From: Parietichytrium sp. I65-24A | Taxonomy: Eukaryota > Sar > Bigyra > Thraustochytrida > Thraustochytriidae | Length of the DNA: 64,000 nt | Assembly (NCBI GenBank): GCA_012862575.1 | Contig: BLSF01000049.1 | Span: 124,001-188,000, forward strand | Direction of reading: 5' to 3' | Shown here: positions 39,468 to 48,394 of the stretch, one piece after another | How positions within the stretch are numbered: the first letter of the stretch is position 1 | Layout: each line of letters starts with the position of its first letter | The notes under the pieces: model-generated | Databases searched by the model: none | Told to the model about the DNA's origin: nothing | What the model saw: the letters and a program-made list of their open reading frames with translations, nothing else | Program-made: the position numbers and the translations under genes

Positions 39468-41260
39468 ACGCCTAGTCGAAAGCATAGTTGATCACTGTAA
39501 ATCCTAATCCTCCATTCACCCCTGTCTCTAGCCTTTCCTACTGGAGAGCTGGGAGGGGTACGTGTGCCTACACTACTAGTTTAGCGGCCGCTGGTATGCG
39601 CCCTTAGCACACCTCGTGCAAGTACCACGTGGTGGTCTAGTTGTCTCGTTAGCGCTGCCTGCACCAGTGCTAGAGTTCACTCGCTCCTACTCCTGCCCCT
39701 ACCTCTGGATATACCGCTCGATTTAGAACTTCCCAGTGGTGCACACATTGCCCTGGCATCACTTACTAAGTGGGTTTTTCGTGAACGATCGATCGTTGTA
39801 TATCGTTGTCAGCTTGCTCAGCTGAGCAAAACCCTTCCATTCCCCCCCTTCCCCCACTCTTTCCACTCCCCTTTCCCCCTTTTCTTCTCCAATCCTTCCC
39901 CTGCAGAGCACTTGTTCTAGTACCTTTTTTTTAATGGACACTGAAGCCGCCTCGATCACTTGCTCCCTCATTATCACCCAATCTTGATCAATCAACTAAA
40001 AGCAATTCATCACATCAGAAGGTTCGTCGACAAGAATCTTCTGGCAGCCTCAGCAAATTCAATGTGCGACCTTGTGCTGGCCCCGGCAGAGCGGACCGAA
40101 TGACTGACCAGTTTTCTGCATCATCAAGCAGCTTGTCAATGCAGACAGATGCAGGCAGGCAATGATTTGGAACCGATTTCCTCTCGTTGTCCCCGGCCCT
40201 TACATTGACTGGGAGAGAGAAAGAGAAAAATCTACCTGGGTTGTCGAGAATGGAGTTCCAGATCCATTTCAATTACTCTGTTTGGGGTAGGTGTGCGATC
40301 TTGTTTCCAACTTCCCTCTTTCCAATGAACATCATCTTCAATGAACATCATCATCGTCAGCAATACCGGTAGTACCTGTACTGAGTATCTACCAGGGGCA
40401 CTTAGACTGTGCCCCAATAGCTCCGTGAGTAGTCAAGATGTAGGATTCTCATGAGCACTTTACTGTAGATGATAGATATATAGTGTATCTGTAAACGGTC
40501 TTAAGGAGGAGGAAGAACAAAAAGAACGTCGACTGGGCAGTTCTTGGAAGAGTTCATTTCGTTCCCTGGACAGAACAGTTCGTGGTGTTCGTGTAGATTC
40601 GAGCAAGCAAGACTTGGCCGTTTTTCTTGTCAATTTGAACGAGGTGAGGTGAGCTGATATGAGCTGACGCAAGGACTAAGAAGTCGGGAGTGTTATGATG
40701 CCAAGGTGCTCAATCAATGAATGAAAACATCGGTTCGGTTCGGGCAGAGTGGAGACCAAAGGAACAGAGAGGCAAGAGTGGCAAGAGGCTAACTAACCCC
40801 TGTCTCTACAATTCAAACAATTCAAACAATGCAAACCACATTTGACACTCCAGTTTCTCCAAACACTGCGAAATCAGCGCTGATCAGGTGGGCCGCTTTT
40901 GCCACAGCCAAGGATCTTTGAAAGGGTTTTGAGAGTGATCTGTTGATCTTCTGTTGATCTGTTCTGAGAGACTGTGTACGGCGATGGTAAAACATAAAAC
41001 ATGGTAAAACTGCTGTGAAACGTGTTTTTAAAAATTCAATCAAAGAGTCATCGGTTGTTTCACTCCTCCACTGCACTTGTACGTTTGAAACTCTTAGTCG
41101 GGCCCACTGCCGGTGCCATTCCAACTATCGTCGAGTAGCCTCCGAGACTAGCCACTCACTATGAGACTTGGCGCAGGCATAGTCAGACCTCCCGATAGAA
41201 GAAGCATTGCTCGGTGCCAGAAGTAGTGATAGTGCTGTTGAAATGTGAGATTAGACTGTG

Positions 41261-41289
41261 AGATGGTCATAGATGGTCATAGATGGTCC
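41261..41289. repeat. AGATGGTCAT tandem repeat
   Basis: Three near-perfect 10-bp units about 220 bases upstream of the SPIRAL1-like ATG. Confidence 0.85.
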
Positions 41290-41510
41290 ACTGTGAACTC
41301 GGATGATGAAAGATGAAAGACGCTGGAGCACGTCTTATCCAGACTCGGTTCACAGTGACTGCGAGGAGTGCAAGTAGACGAGCAAATCTGCGCCAGCGAC
41401 ACCAGCAGCTCCAGCAACTCCAGTAGTTTTATCTCGCGCAGAAAAAAAGCGGCCGAGCTTCTTCCCAGGAACCTGTGGAAGGGACAGTCTAGTGACGGAA
41501 GGGAAGAACG

Positions 41511-42464
41511 ATGGGAGACTCTTGCAACAGAAACAATCACATTGGGGACAGGTCCAGCACTCGGACTTTCCACAGCACCGCAAACCACCACTCAAGGTCT
41601 GGGTGGAGCATTGGTTGGGCGGCGGAGCCGGAGGCTGCTCCGAGAGTGTCTGCAAACAAGTTTGCGACCGGAAGCAACCAAAATGCTGGCAACGTGTTGA
41701 CTGACCGTCCAACCACCCGACTCCACGCTCCACCTGGTGGCCACTCGACCATCTTTGGAACGGACGATGCGCCTGCTGATCGTGTTTCTGCCAACCGCTT
41801 CGCGACTGGAAGTAACCAGAATGCCGGAAATGTCCTCACCGACCGTCCTACAACCCGCTTGCATGCTCCGCCAGGTGGTCACTCCAATATCTTTGCGACT
41901 GACGATGCCCCAGCCGAGCGGGTTTCCGCAAACCGCTTTGCAACCGGTAGCAACCAGAACGCAGGCAACGTGCTCACAGACCGCCCAACGACTCGCCTCC
42001 ACGCGCCCCCAGGTGGCCACTCCTCCATCTTCGGCGGAAACGACAGTGGCCCAGCCGATCGCGTCTCTGCAAACAGGTTCGCAACTGGAAGCAACCAGAA
42101 CGCTGGAAATGTTCTTACGGACAGACCAACCACCCGCTTGCATGCTCCTCCTGGCGGGCACTCCAACAACATCTTTGGAAACGAGCCAACGTCTTACTCA
42201 ACGTCATCTTCATCGCACCGCATGGAAAGAAACAATTCGAGCGGCTACTCGAGAGAGGAGTCGTATCCTGCCACTAAGGCCCCCATTGTTGACAAGACGA
42301 ATATCCAATCTAGTGCCCATGACTCGATGCCACGCGGGCAAAAGGTATCAGCGAATGCATTCGCGACTGGAAGCAACCAGAATTGCGGGAATGTGATCAC
42401 CGATCGCCCAACTACCCGTGTCCACGCTCCACCTGGCGGTCACTCGTCGGTTTTTTTCGGCTGA
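41511..42464 (+). CDS. SPIRAL1-like microtubule protein with five repeats
   Basis: Protein of 317 aa dominated by five copies of a 39-40 aa unit at residues 45-83, 91-129, 137-175, 184-223 and 278-317. Each reads like SANRFATGSNQNAGNVLTDR followed by PTTRLHAPPGGHS.IFG. This matches the C-terminal motif of plant SPIRAL1 (GQNxGNF.TDRPST.V.APPGG.SS), a small plus-end microtubule protein that controls cell-shape anisotropy and has one C-terminal and one degenerate N-terminal copy. Here four units are in tandem with short TDDAPAD linkers, then a Ser-rich spacer (224-277) and a diverged last unit carrying the Cys (NQNCGN) seen in plant SPIRAL1. The N-terminal 44 residues look arbitrary; an upstream exon or later start is possible. 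Microtubule binding is inferred from the motif. Confidence 0.82.
   Translation: MGDSCNRNNHIGDRSSTRTFHSTANHHSRSGWSIGWAAEPEAAPRVSANKFATGSNQNAGNVLTDRPTTRLHAPPGGHSTIFGTDDAPADRVSANRFATGSNQNAGNVLTDRPTTRLHAPPGGHSNIFATDDAPAERVSANRFATGSNQNAGNVLTDRPTTRLHAPPGGHSSIFGGNDSGPADRVSANRFATGSNQNAGNVLTDRPTTRLHAPPGGHSNNIFGNEPTSYSTSSSSHRMERNNSSGYSREESYPATKAPIVDKTNIQSSAHDSMPRGQKVSANAFATGSNQNCGNVITDRPTTRVHAPPGGHSSVFFG
41643..42179 (+). repeat. Coding tandem repeat, about 138-bp period
   Basis: Four in-frame copies of the SPIRAL1-like unit. They differ mainly at synonymous positions, so the protein motif is conserved by selection rather than by recent DNA duplication alone. Confidence 0.85.
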
Positions 42465-42920
42465 GCTGACGTTATATTCCGCGCCATGAACACTTTTTAT
42501 CTACGGCGTTCAGAATGAACTGGATCGTCTATGTCGTATATAGTATAGTATAACACGAAGACTGACAACCGAAATAATGAAATGATCTGGAAATCGAAAT
42601 TTATCTTCTTTTCGCCTCCCCCCCCCCAAAAAAAAAAATAAAAAAATTGGCTTTGGTAGGACATCTCGGAATCTCTCTGCTTGGCTCTGAAAAACTTAAT
42701 GAGTTCTAATCGCCTGTCACAAAGGGGAGATTTGAATACTACAAAAATGAATGAAACAAAAATGAGAACTCAAGCACGCTCGGTCCGCGGATTCGCCGGG
42801 CCATTTTGTGCGCAGATGCTCATAGAGACCTAACAGTAAAGCACAACATTTCGACAAGTCCAAGAGCTCCATAACGCAGTGGAGGCCAATATCTGCCTGT
42901 TATATCGCAAATCAATTTCA
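42465..42920. other. Convergent intergenic stretch with poly-C/poly-A
   Basis: About 455 bases between convergent genes. A C11-A11 homopolymer junction lies at 42617-42647. No gene. Confidence 0.65.
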
Positions 42921-44225
42921 TTAAAGTGCATCACTCTCCGACAGCACTTGTCGAATTGGAGGTATAAACTCCTCCTTTCTAGAGAGTCGCGGGCTCGTAA
43001 TGAATGTCATGCCGTCAGTTCCGGGCAATGATTCGCCTTCATTCCCTGGGAACCCTCGTTTCAAAATGCCGCAAGTTTTGAAGTCTGGGCACACGACCAC
43101 AGAATCTTTGCGCTCGATGTTTACAATTGATATGAACATTGCATCAAGCACCTTTTGATCCATGATTTCGGGCATGACGTGCTCGACTAGTTCCCTCAGC
43201 TTTGCTTCCTTCAAGAAAGTCTCAAAAAAGGGCGACGCAGTTTCAATTGTTCCCCATCCCACATGAACCTTGCCGGATTTCGTTCGAAGTGAGTAGCGCT
43301 TAAAATCTGCAAGAGCGATCTCCGATAAGGTCATGCCCGTCATGTTCGCCTTTGCTTTAAACTGTTCGTGTGCAAGCTCATCGATAAGCTTCTCCAAAAC
43401 TGCAGGTTTTAAATTCGAACCAAGAACCTCCTTCTTATTCCCTCCGCGCCGCCAAAACGTTCTTTCCGCGAGCCAGGTGCGGACTTTAAGATCCCACAAA
43501 GTGGAGGTAGGACTTTGTACGTTCAGCGTGTCACTCAAGAGACCACCGAGAAGCAAACCCGCGATAGGTGGAGGAAGCCATGCTTCGTGCTCCAGAAACA
43601 AAGTCGCAATGACGGTCGAGCACGATCCCCACGGCCGGATAGTCATATAAACAGGCTGCGGAACGATGGTAGGTTCTTGGCTTAGCGCATGATGATCGAA
43701 GATCCCCATTATTTTAGTAGCATTGAAGATCTTGGGTCTTTGCTCATAAGCGTTGTGGTCCACAAGCACGAAGTGCTGTCCGGAATAGGCATCCTCGAGT
43801 TTTTGTATTGGAGCGATGTTGAAGTGCTCAAGAAGGAACTTGGTTTCATGGTTAAGTTCTCCTGCATGCATCGCCGTGCCATTGAAGAGGAAGGCGCCCG
43901 CAACTGAGCTCGCAATGCTGTCCGTATCTGGGACCAGGTGGCCTGAAAAAACAACATCGTCACCAAAAAACGGCAGAGGCGGCATAAATTTGAGCGGCAA
44001 GCCCTCATTTTCAGAAGCTTTCTCGTGCTTGGCCACCTCTTCCTGATGCTTCTTTTCGAGCTGCTTTTGGTATTTTTCTTGTGCTGACATTGGTCTAAGC
44101 AAACCAATCACGGCCTGGCCGCCCACCACCGACAAAGGTTCGACAGCATCATCAGCTCCAGTCCATAAAGCTACTGCAACAAGGCACAAACAGGCGATAA
44201 GTAGCACGACTTGTTGGTCGCGCAT
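42921..44225 (-). CDS. Family II (DHH) inorganic pyrophosphatase, secretory type
   Basis: Protein of 434 aa with a clear hydrophobic signal or anchor at the N-terminus (VVLLIACLCLVAVALW, about 6-21), then a Lys/Glu-rich spacer to about 75. The DHH catalytic domain has the metal-binding set of Mn-dependent family II pyrophosphatases: GHLVPDTDSIAS, LVDHNAYEQ, GIFDHHALS and PWGSCSTVIA, then GLLLGGLLSDTLNVQSPT. The DHHA2 domain ends in SRLSRKEEFIPPI, corresponding to the substrate-binding SRKKQ motif of Bacillus PpaC. Family II enzymes hydrolyse pyrophosphate and are typical of bacteria and archaea; most eukaryotes use the unrelated family I enzyme. A targeting sequence suggests ER, Golgi, vacuole, cell surface or plastid-like lumen. 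Bacterial ancestry is inferred. A related DHH exopolyphosphatase is less likely given the SDTL and SRK motifs. Confidence 0.87.
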   Translation of the reverse strand: MRDQQVVLLIACLCLVAVALWTGADDAVEPLSVVGGQAVIGLLRPMSAQEKYQKQLEKKHQEEVAKHEKASENEGLPLKFMPPLPFFGDDVVFSGHLVPDTDSIASSVAGAFLFNGTAMHAGELNHETKFLLEHFNIAPIQKLEDAYSGQHFVLVDHNAYEQRPKIFNATKIMGIFDHHALSQEPTIVPQPVYMTIRPWGSCSTVIATLFLEHEAWLPPPIAGLLLGGLLSDTLNVQSPTSTLWDLKVRTWLAERTFWRRGGNKKEVLGSNLKPAVLEKLIDELAHEQFKAKANMTGMTLSEIALADFKRYSLRTKSGKVHVGWGTIETASPFFETFLKEAKLRELVEHVMPEIMDQKVLDAMFISIVNIERKDSVVVCPDFKTCGILKRGFPGNEGESLPGTDGMTFITSPRLSRKEEFIPPIRQVLSESDAL

Positions 44226-45388
44226 ATTTTAAGAAGCGAGCCCACCTCAAGCTCAATACTTGAACTTTTGCGGACAAATTCGAGCCACGAAGAACTTTTC
44301 AATCTTCACCCAAGAAGAGTTTCTTGGAGGCGGCGCGGGGAGGGAAAGTTTGAAGCCACTTTTCACTTGACAAAGGGGTGCTGGGAGACGCCTCCACCTT
44401 CAAAACCCAGGTGAGGAAGAGCGTGTCAGTCGCTCTGGCTTTGTGTCTGTGTCTTGCTCTAGCGATTGGAGGTCCTCTTGGGCTGGTCAACGAGGTATTG
44501 CTGAGCTGCGTCAGGTGGTGCTCTATCGACAAGACGCCGCGCCTGCCACTGCAGAAGATTCTGTTTGACGCGAACCCGAATTTTGTCGTTGCACACTTTT
44601 GTCGGTTCCGCACATACCCAAGGCCACACACACACACAAACACAAACACTGCACACTGCCGGTTTGTCTCAGGTGCTTTTCAAGCAGCACACAGCAGTGT
44701 CCGACTTGGTCGTACCGGAACAGGTAAACAGGCAGCGAGACCTACTAGGAATCGGTAGACAGTGCGCTACACGGACATCGGCGATCTTTGATCACAGACA
44801 GTCAAGACAGTATGTCGCGGCTAAAACGAGATCCAAAATCGTAACACGATTGAAGCAAAAGCAAGAGCAAAAGCGGCTTCTTCTTCATGGAGCGGACGGA
44901 ACATTTGTAGACTTTTACTACATACAGATCGAGCTTTTGGCGAAAGGGGCCAGTTCGCTGAGTAGTGCGGCTTCGAACGTTTTTATAAAAACAAACGAAC
45001 TCTGTCCCGACTTGCATTGTCAGGATTCACAGTCTTGAGAACAGAACACGGGGACAAGCTTAGCTGGACTAGGTAAGCGTGTCTGGGTTTGCTCAGTTTG
45101 CTCTGTTTGCTCGCTCGGACTCTACCCTTGCGTGTCCGACAAGTAGGCTACTGGTAGCCGCCCTCCACTTGCTAGCTAGTGGCTACTACAAAGATAGTGA
45201 AAGAAGATTGGGAAAGGCCAAAATGGAAGCGCAGTGGCAGCAGGTTGGGAGAAGCACTCGCTGGAAACTGAGCAGACCCGAAACATCAGAAGTCGGAGGA
45301 GATCCACAGGTGCAGGTCCCGGCTCTCAACAGGAGGAAAGCATAGCGCGTTGGCTGCGGGACTTTCAAAGTTCAAACGATAAGGAAGA
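44226..45388. other. Divergent intergenic region
   Basis: About 1.2 kb between the pyrophosphatase and the acyl-CoA ligase, with a CA-rich run at 44624-44649. Plus-strand frames at 44378-44758 and 44565-45038 match nothing recognisable; the second begins only with TTG. Neither is called. Confidence 0.55.
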
Positions 45389-47364
45389 ATGAGGCCGGCG
45401 TGGAGGAGGGCTTCCTCAATACCTCACAGGCAGTTCAAGTTTACGCGCTCCATTCAGTCCGTAGTTTGGAAAGACAATGTGGCCTTCTCTTCCCACCCAG
45501 AGGTGGACCACGAGATGGCTCGCAGGTATCGATTCACGGAGTTTGTCATGGAGCACTTTGACAGGTACGGGGACAAACTCGCTATAGTCGACGGCGTGAC
45601 GAATGAGAAGCGCAGCTATGCTGACCTCATTCATGATGTAAATGCTATCGGAACTGGGCTACAGAAGGATTTCAAGCTTCAAAAGGGGGGAACTATTGCG
45701 CTGATGTCGCCAAACCACGTGGACTTCTTTGCTTGCCTTCATGGTGCTGCAAAACTGGGGGCAGTCATCACCCCGATTAATCCGAGTTATCTCGCCGAGG
45801 AGGTTACCAAGCAGCTGATCAGCAGCAAGGCAGAGATCCTTATCTCACACCCTGACTGTGTCGAGGTTGCAAAGGAAGCTGCGGCCCAAAAGACCAAAGA
45901 GACTTTCACGCCATGCGAGGTCATCACCCTGGACAACGAAATAGCGGAGTTCAGATCCAGGGGTGGTCAAGAGTTGCCACCGACTCCTGCTGACCCGGAC
46001 TCCACACTGTACCTGCCATATTCATCGGGCACGACAGGTCTTCCAAAGGGCGTGATGCTCACGCACTCCAACTTGATTTACAATGTCCTACAAAGTGACG
46101 AAGTGGAGTGCAAGTACTACGAGAAGGATGAGGTCGTCATTTCCCCGCTGCCTAATTTTCACATTTATGGATTTCTGTGCAGCTGCCACAACCCCGTGGT
46201 ACACGGAGTCACTACAGTTACCATGAAGAGGTTCGACTTGAAGCGCTTCTGCGAGCTAATTGAGGAATACAAATGCACCCGAATGCATGTCGTTCCACCT
46301 ATCTTGCTAGCGCTGTCCAAGTCCCCTATCGTGGACGACTATAACATGAGCAGCATGCGTGTTGCGGTCAGTGCAGCTGCCCCGCTGGGCAAGGATTTAG
46401 CCGATGCTGTGACGAAGCGGATTGGATGCACCGTCAAACAGTATTGGGGCATGAGCGAGCTGAGCCCTCTGTAAGTTTTTTGTTTTTCTGAAACCCCGGA
46501 GCAACTTCTGATCGAGGATGAATGCTGACCGAACGTGTACGAACAACTTTTTTGATTGTTGATAAATATTGACGGCGCAATTTACGATTTAAAGTGGAAC
46601 TGGTAAGTGATGTACCCACCCCTCGCAGCTTCACCGCCGTTTTCTATTCTCACTGACAAAGCGTTTTCTGATGTAAATTTGTGTTTATGAATATAGGAAA
46701 CACCGATGAGCATGTCAAACCAGGCAGTGTAGGACCGCCAGTTTCGAGCTCACAAGCAAAAGTTGTAGACCCTGAGACTGGTGAAGCTCTAGCTCCAAAT
46801 CAAGAGGGCGAGCTGTGCATCAGGGGGCCACAAGTCATGAAGGGATATCTGAATGCACCTGAAAAGACCGCAGAATGTCTCGACCAAGTAAGTTAACATG
46901 TGAAGTTGTCAATCGGAGCACACGGAGAGCACTGACATGAGATACTCGTCATTCTCAAATTTCAACAGGACGGGTGGCTCAAGACCGGTGACATTGCAAT
47001 TATTGATGACCATGGCTTTATTACGATTACAGATCGCGCAAAGGAGTTGATCAAGTTTAAAGGTTTCCAGATTGCTCCCGCTGAGTTGGAGGGTGTTCTT
47101 TTGTCTCACCCAGAAATTGTCGACTGCTGTGTGATCCCCATTCCTGATGATGTTGCCGGCGAGCTTCCTCGAGCATATGTCGTTTTGAAGGACAAAACAA
47201 GCCAAATTACAGCTGACGAGATTGCCGAATACGTCGGCGGAAAGGTGGCAAAGCACAAACGGCTCGGAGGAGGAGTTATGTTTTGCGACAAAATTCCGAA
47301 AACTGAGTCAGGAAAGATCTTGCGCCGACAAGTTGTCCAAATGGACAGGGATCTCGAGCATTGA
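45389..47364 (+). CDS. 4-coumarate:CoA ligase-type acyl-CoA synthetase, four exons
   Basis: Spliced model of 558 aa. Exons: 45389-46470, 46595-46602 (8 nt), 46697-46887 and 46969-47364. All three introns (124, 94 and 81 nt) have GTAAGT donors and AG acceptors. Across the micro-exon the protein reads [20 protein letters not shown], matching the family's GMTELSP...PGSVG block; joining exon 1 straight to exon 3 reaches a stop within five codons. Motifs: the AMP-binding loop [65 protein letters not shown] and the catalytic Lys region [11 protein letters not shown]. The Arg/Ser-rich N-terminus ([20 protein letters not shown]) resembles a mitochondrial presequence. It should form acyl-CoA via acyl-AMP; the acid is not predictable. 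Convergent with peptidyl-tRNA hydrolase. Confidence 0.9.
46595..46602 (+). other. 8-nt micro-exon in acyl-CoA ligase
   Basis: TGGAACTG lies between an AAAG acceptor and a GTAAGT donor. It supplies the bases needed to keep frame between exon 1 (ending phase 2) and exon 3 (needing one leading base), coding Leu-Gly-Thr-Gly in the conserved SPLGTG stretch. Inferred from frame, splice sites and family alignment; no transcript seen. Confidence 0.75.
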
Positions 47365-47573
47365 GGCGCTATGCTGCTCGAAGACCTGCGCCAAAGGGAT
47401 GTGAAGTCAGGGCGATATAAGTTACAAGGACCCCAAAAACGCTTTGCTTTATTTCTGTCAAAGCGAGGGAGAGTTAAAAAGAATTCTATAAACTAAGGTT
47501 TCATTCTCTCGCTCGACTACTTGAGATCGAGAGGTTTCGTTTTGCGTTTGCGCTCGCGCTTGCGTCCACCTAG

Positions 47574-48203
47574 TCAGAGCAGTTCATCGCTCATCTTATT
47601 CAAGAGTTGAATGCTTTCTTTAAGGGGGAGCCTGTCTCTCTCTTCCGGAGTCATGGACTCCAACACAAATTGCGCGACCGCATTCTGAGATCCCTTCGGC
47701 CTCCCGATTCCGATCCTCAACCTTCGAAACTCTGGGGTTTTGAGACTGTTGATCATGGAACGTATTCCATTGTGCCCGTTGGCGCTTCCACCGCTCTTGA
47801 ATGATATCTTGCCCACCGCCCGCTCAAGATCATCGTGGATAACAACTAAGTTTTGTATTGGCCCGTATTTCCTCGTGGCTGCCAAGCCTGCTCTTCCGCT
47901 CTCGTTCATGAATAGCTTTGGTTCAATTAGTACAAATTTGTCATCTAGAGCAACTTGCAAGTCTCGAGAGACGTTCTCCCAGCTTAGCTTTCGCTCTTTC
48001 GCCAGCTCACGAACTATATATGTGCCTACAGAGTGACGTTGCAGTGGACTTCCAAAGTTCCCCAGGCCAATAACAATCAAACGCTTCCCAGTCATCTCCT
48101 GGTTTTGAACGGAGACCGGGGATGTGGAGTCTAAGCTTGTCCGCAGCAGCGCGAACGTATGGCGCAGGTAAGTTTCCAGACCAAGCCTGACCGCGTTTCC
48201 CAT
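47574..48203 (-). CDS. Peptidyl-tRNA hydrolase, bacterial (Pth1) type
   Basis: Enzyme of 209 aa that frees tRNA from prematurely released peptidyl-tRNA. After an extension of about 38 residues (MGNAVRLGLETYLRHTF, possibly an organelle-targeting helix) the Pth fold starts at KRLIVIGLGNFGSPLQRHSVG. Catalytic and binding residues are visible: the Asn of GLGN, the His of QRHS, PKLFMNESG, the Asp of IHDDLE and GHNG with the paired His/Asn. GIGRPKGSQNAVAQFVLESM and the C-terminal helix complete the family. In eukaryotes Pth1 homologues usually act in mitochondria or plastids, and the extension fits that. ATG at 48203 used. Confidence 0.93.
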   Translation of the reverse strand: MGNAVRLGLETYLRHTFALLRTSLDSTSPVSVQNQEMTGKRLIVIGLGNFGSPLQRHSVGTYIVRELAKERKLSWENVSRDLQVALDDKFVLIEPKLFMNESGRAGLAATRKYGPIQNLVVIHDDLERAVGKISFKSGGSANGHNGIRSMINSLKTPEFRRLRIGIGRPKGSQNAVAQFVLESMTPEERDRLPLKESIQLLNKMSDELL

Positions 48204-48394
48204 GTCACCTCTCTCGTCGCTGTCCCCAGGACCCCGTCTCGCAGACTGACGGTGAGTAACATGGTACGGCGTTGTAAGAAACGGCTAGGGTTTAGGGTCT
48301 AGTGGCAGTCAGGACGGAGACAGCGGCTTGCTTGCATAAAAAAAGTGGGAGCGGAAGAAAATGAATCAATAAATTAGTCGCAATGTGTGTTGGC

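Larger units (their letters stand above)
39363..41510. other. Gene-poor divergent region
   Basis: About 2.1 kb between the divergent RING and SPIRAL1-like genes. It has an AACAAGGTA array, an AGATGGTCAT array, a partial palindrome (40364) and short frames on both strands that match nothing I know. No gene called. Confidence 0.55.

Noticed and set aside
39363-39485. Hydrophobic leader on the RING protein
   Set aside because: It translates an AACAAGGTA tandem repeat in the leader, so it is unlikely to be a signal peptide.
41643-42464. Repeat array resembling CRISPR-like spacing
   Set aside because: Units are in-frame, about 138 bp long and encode a conserved protein motif; no spacer structure.
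44565-45038. 157-aa plus-strand frame before the acyl-CoA ligase
   Set aside because: Starts with TTG, contains His/Thr/Gln repeats from a CA run, and matches no family.
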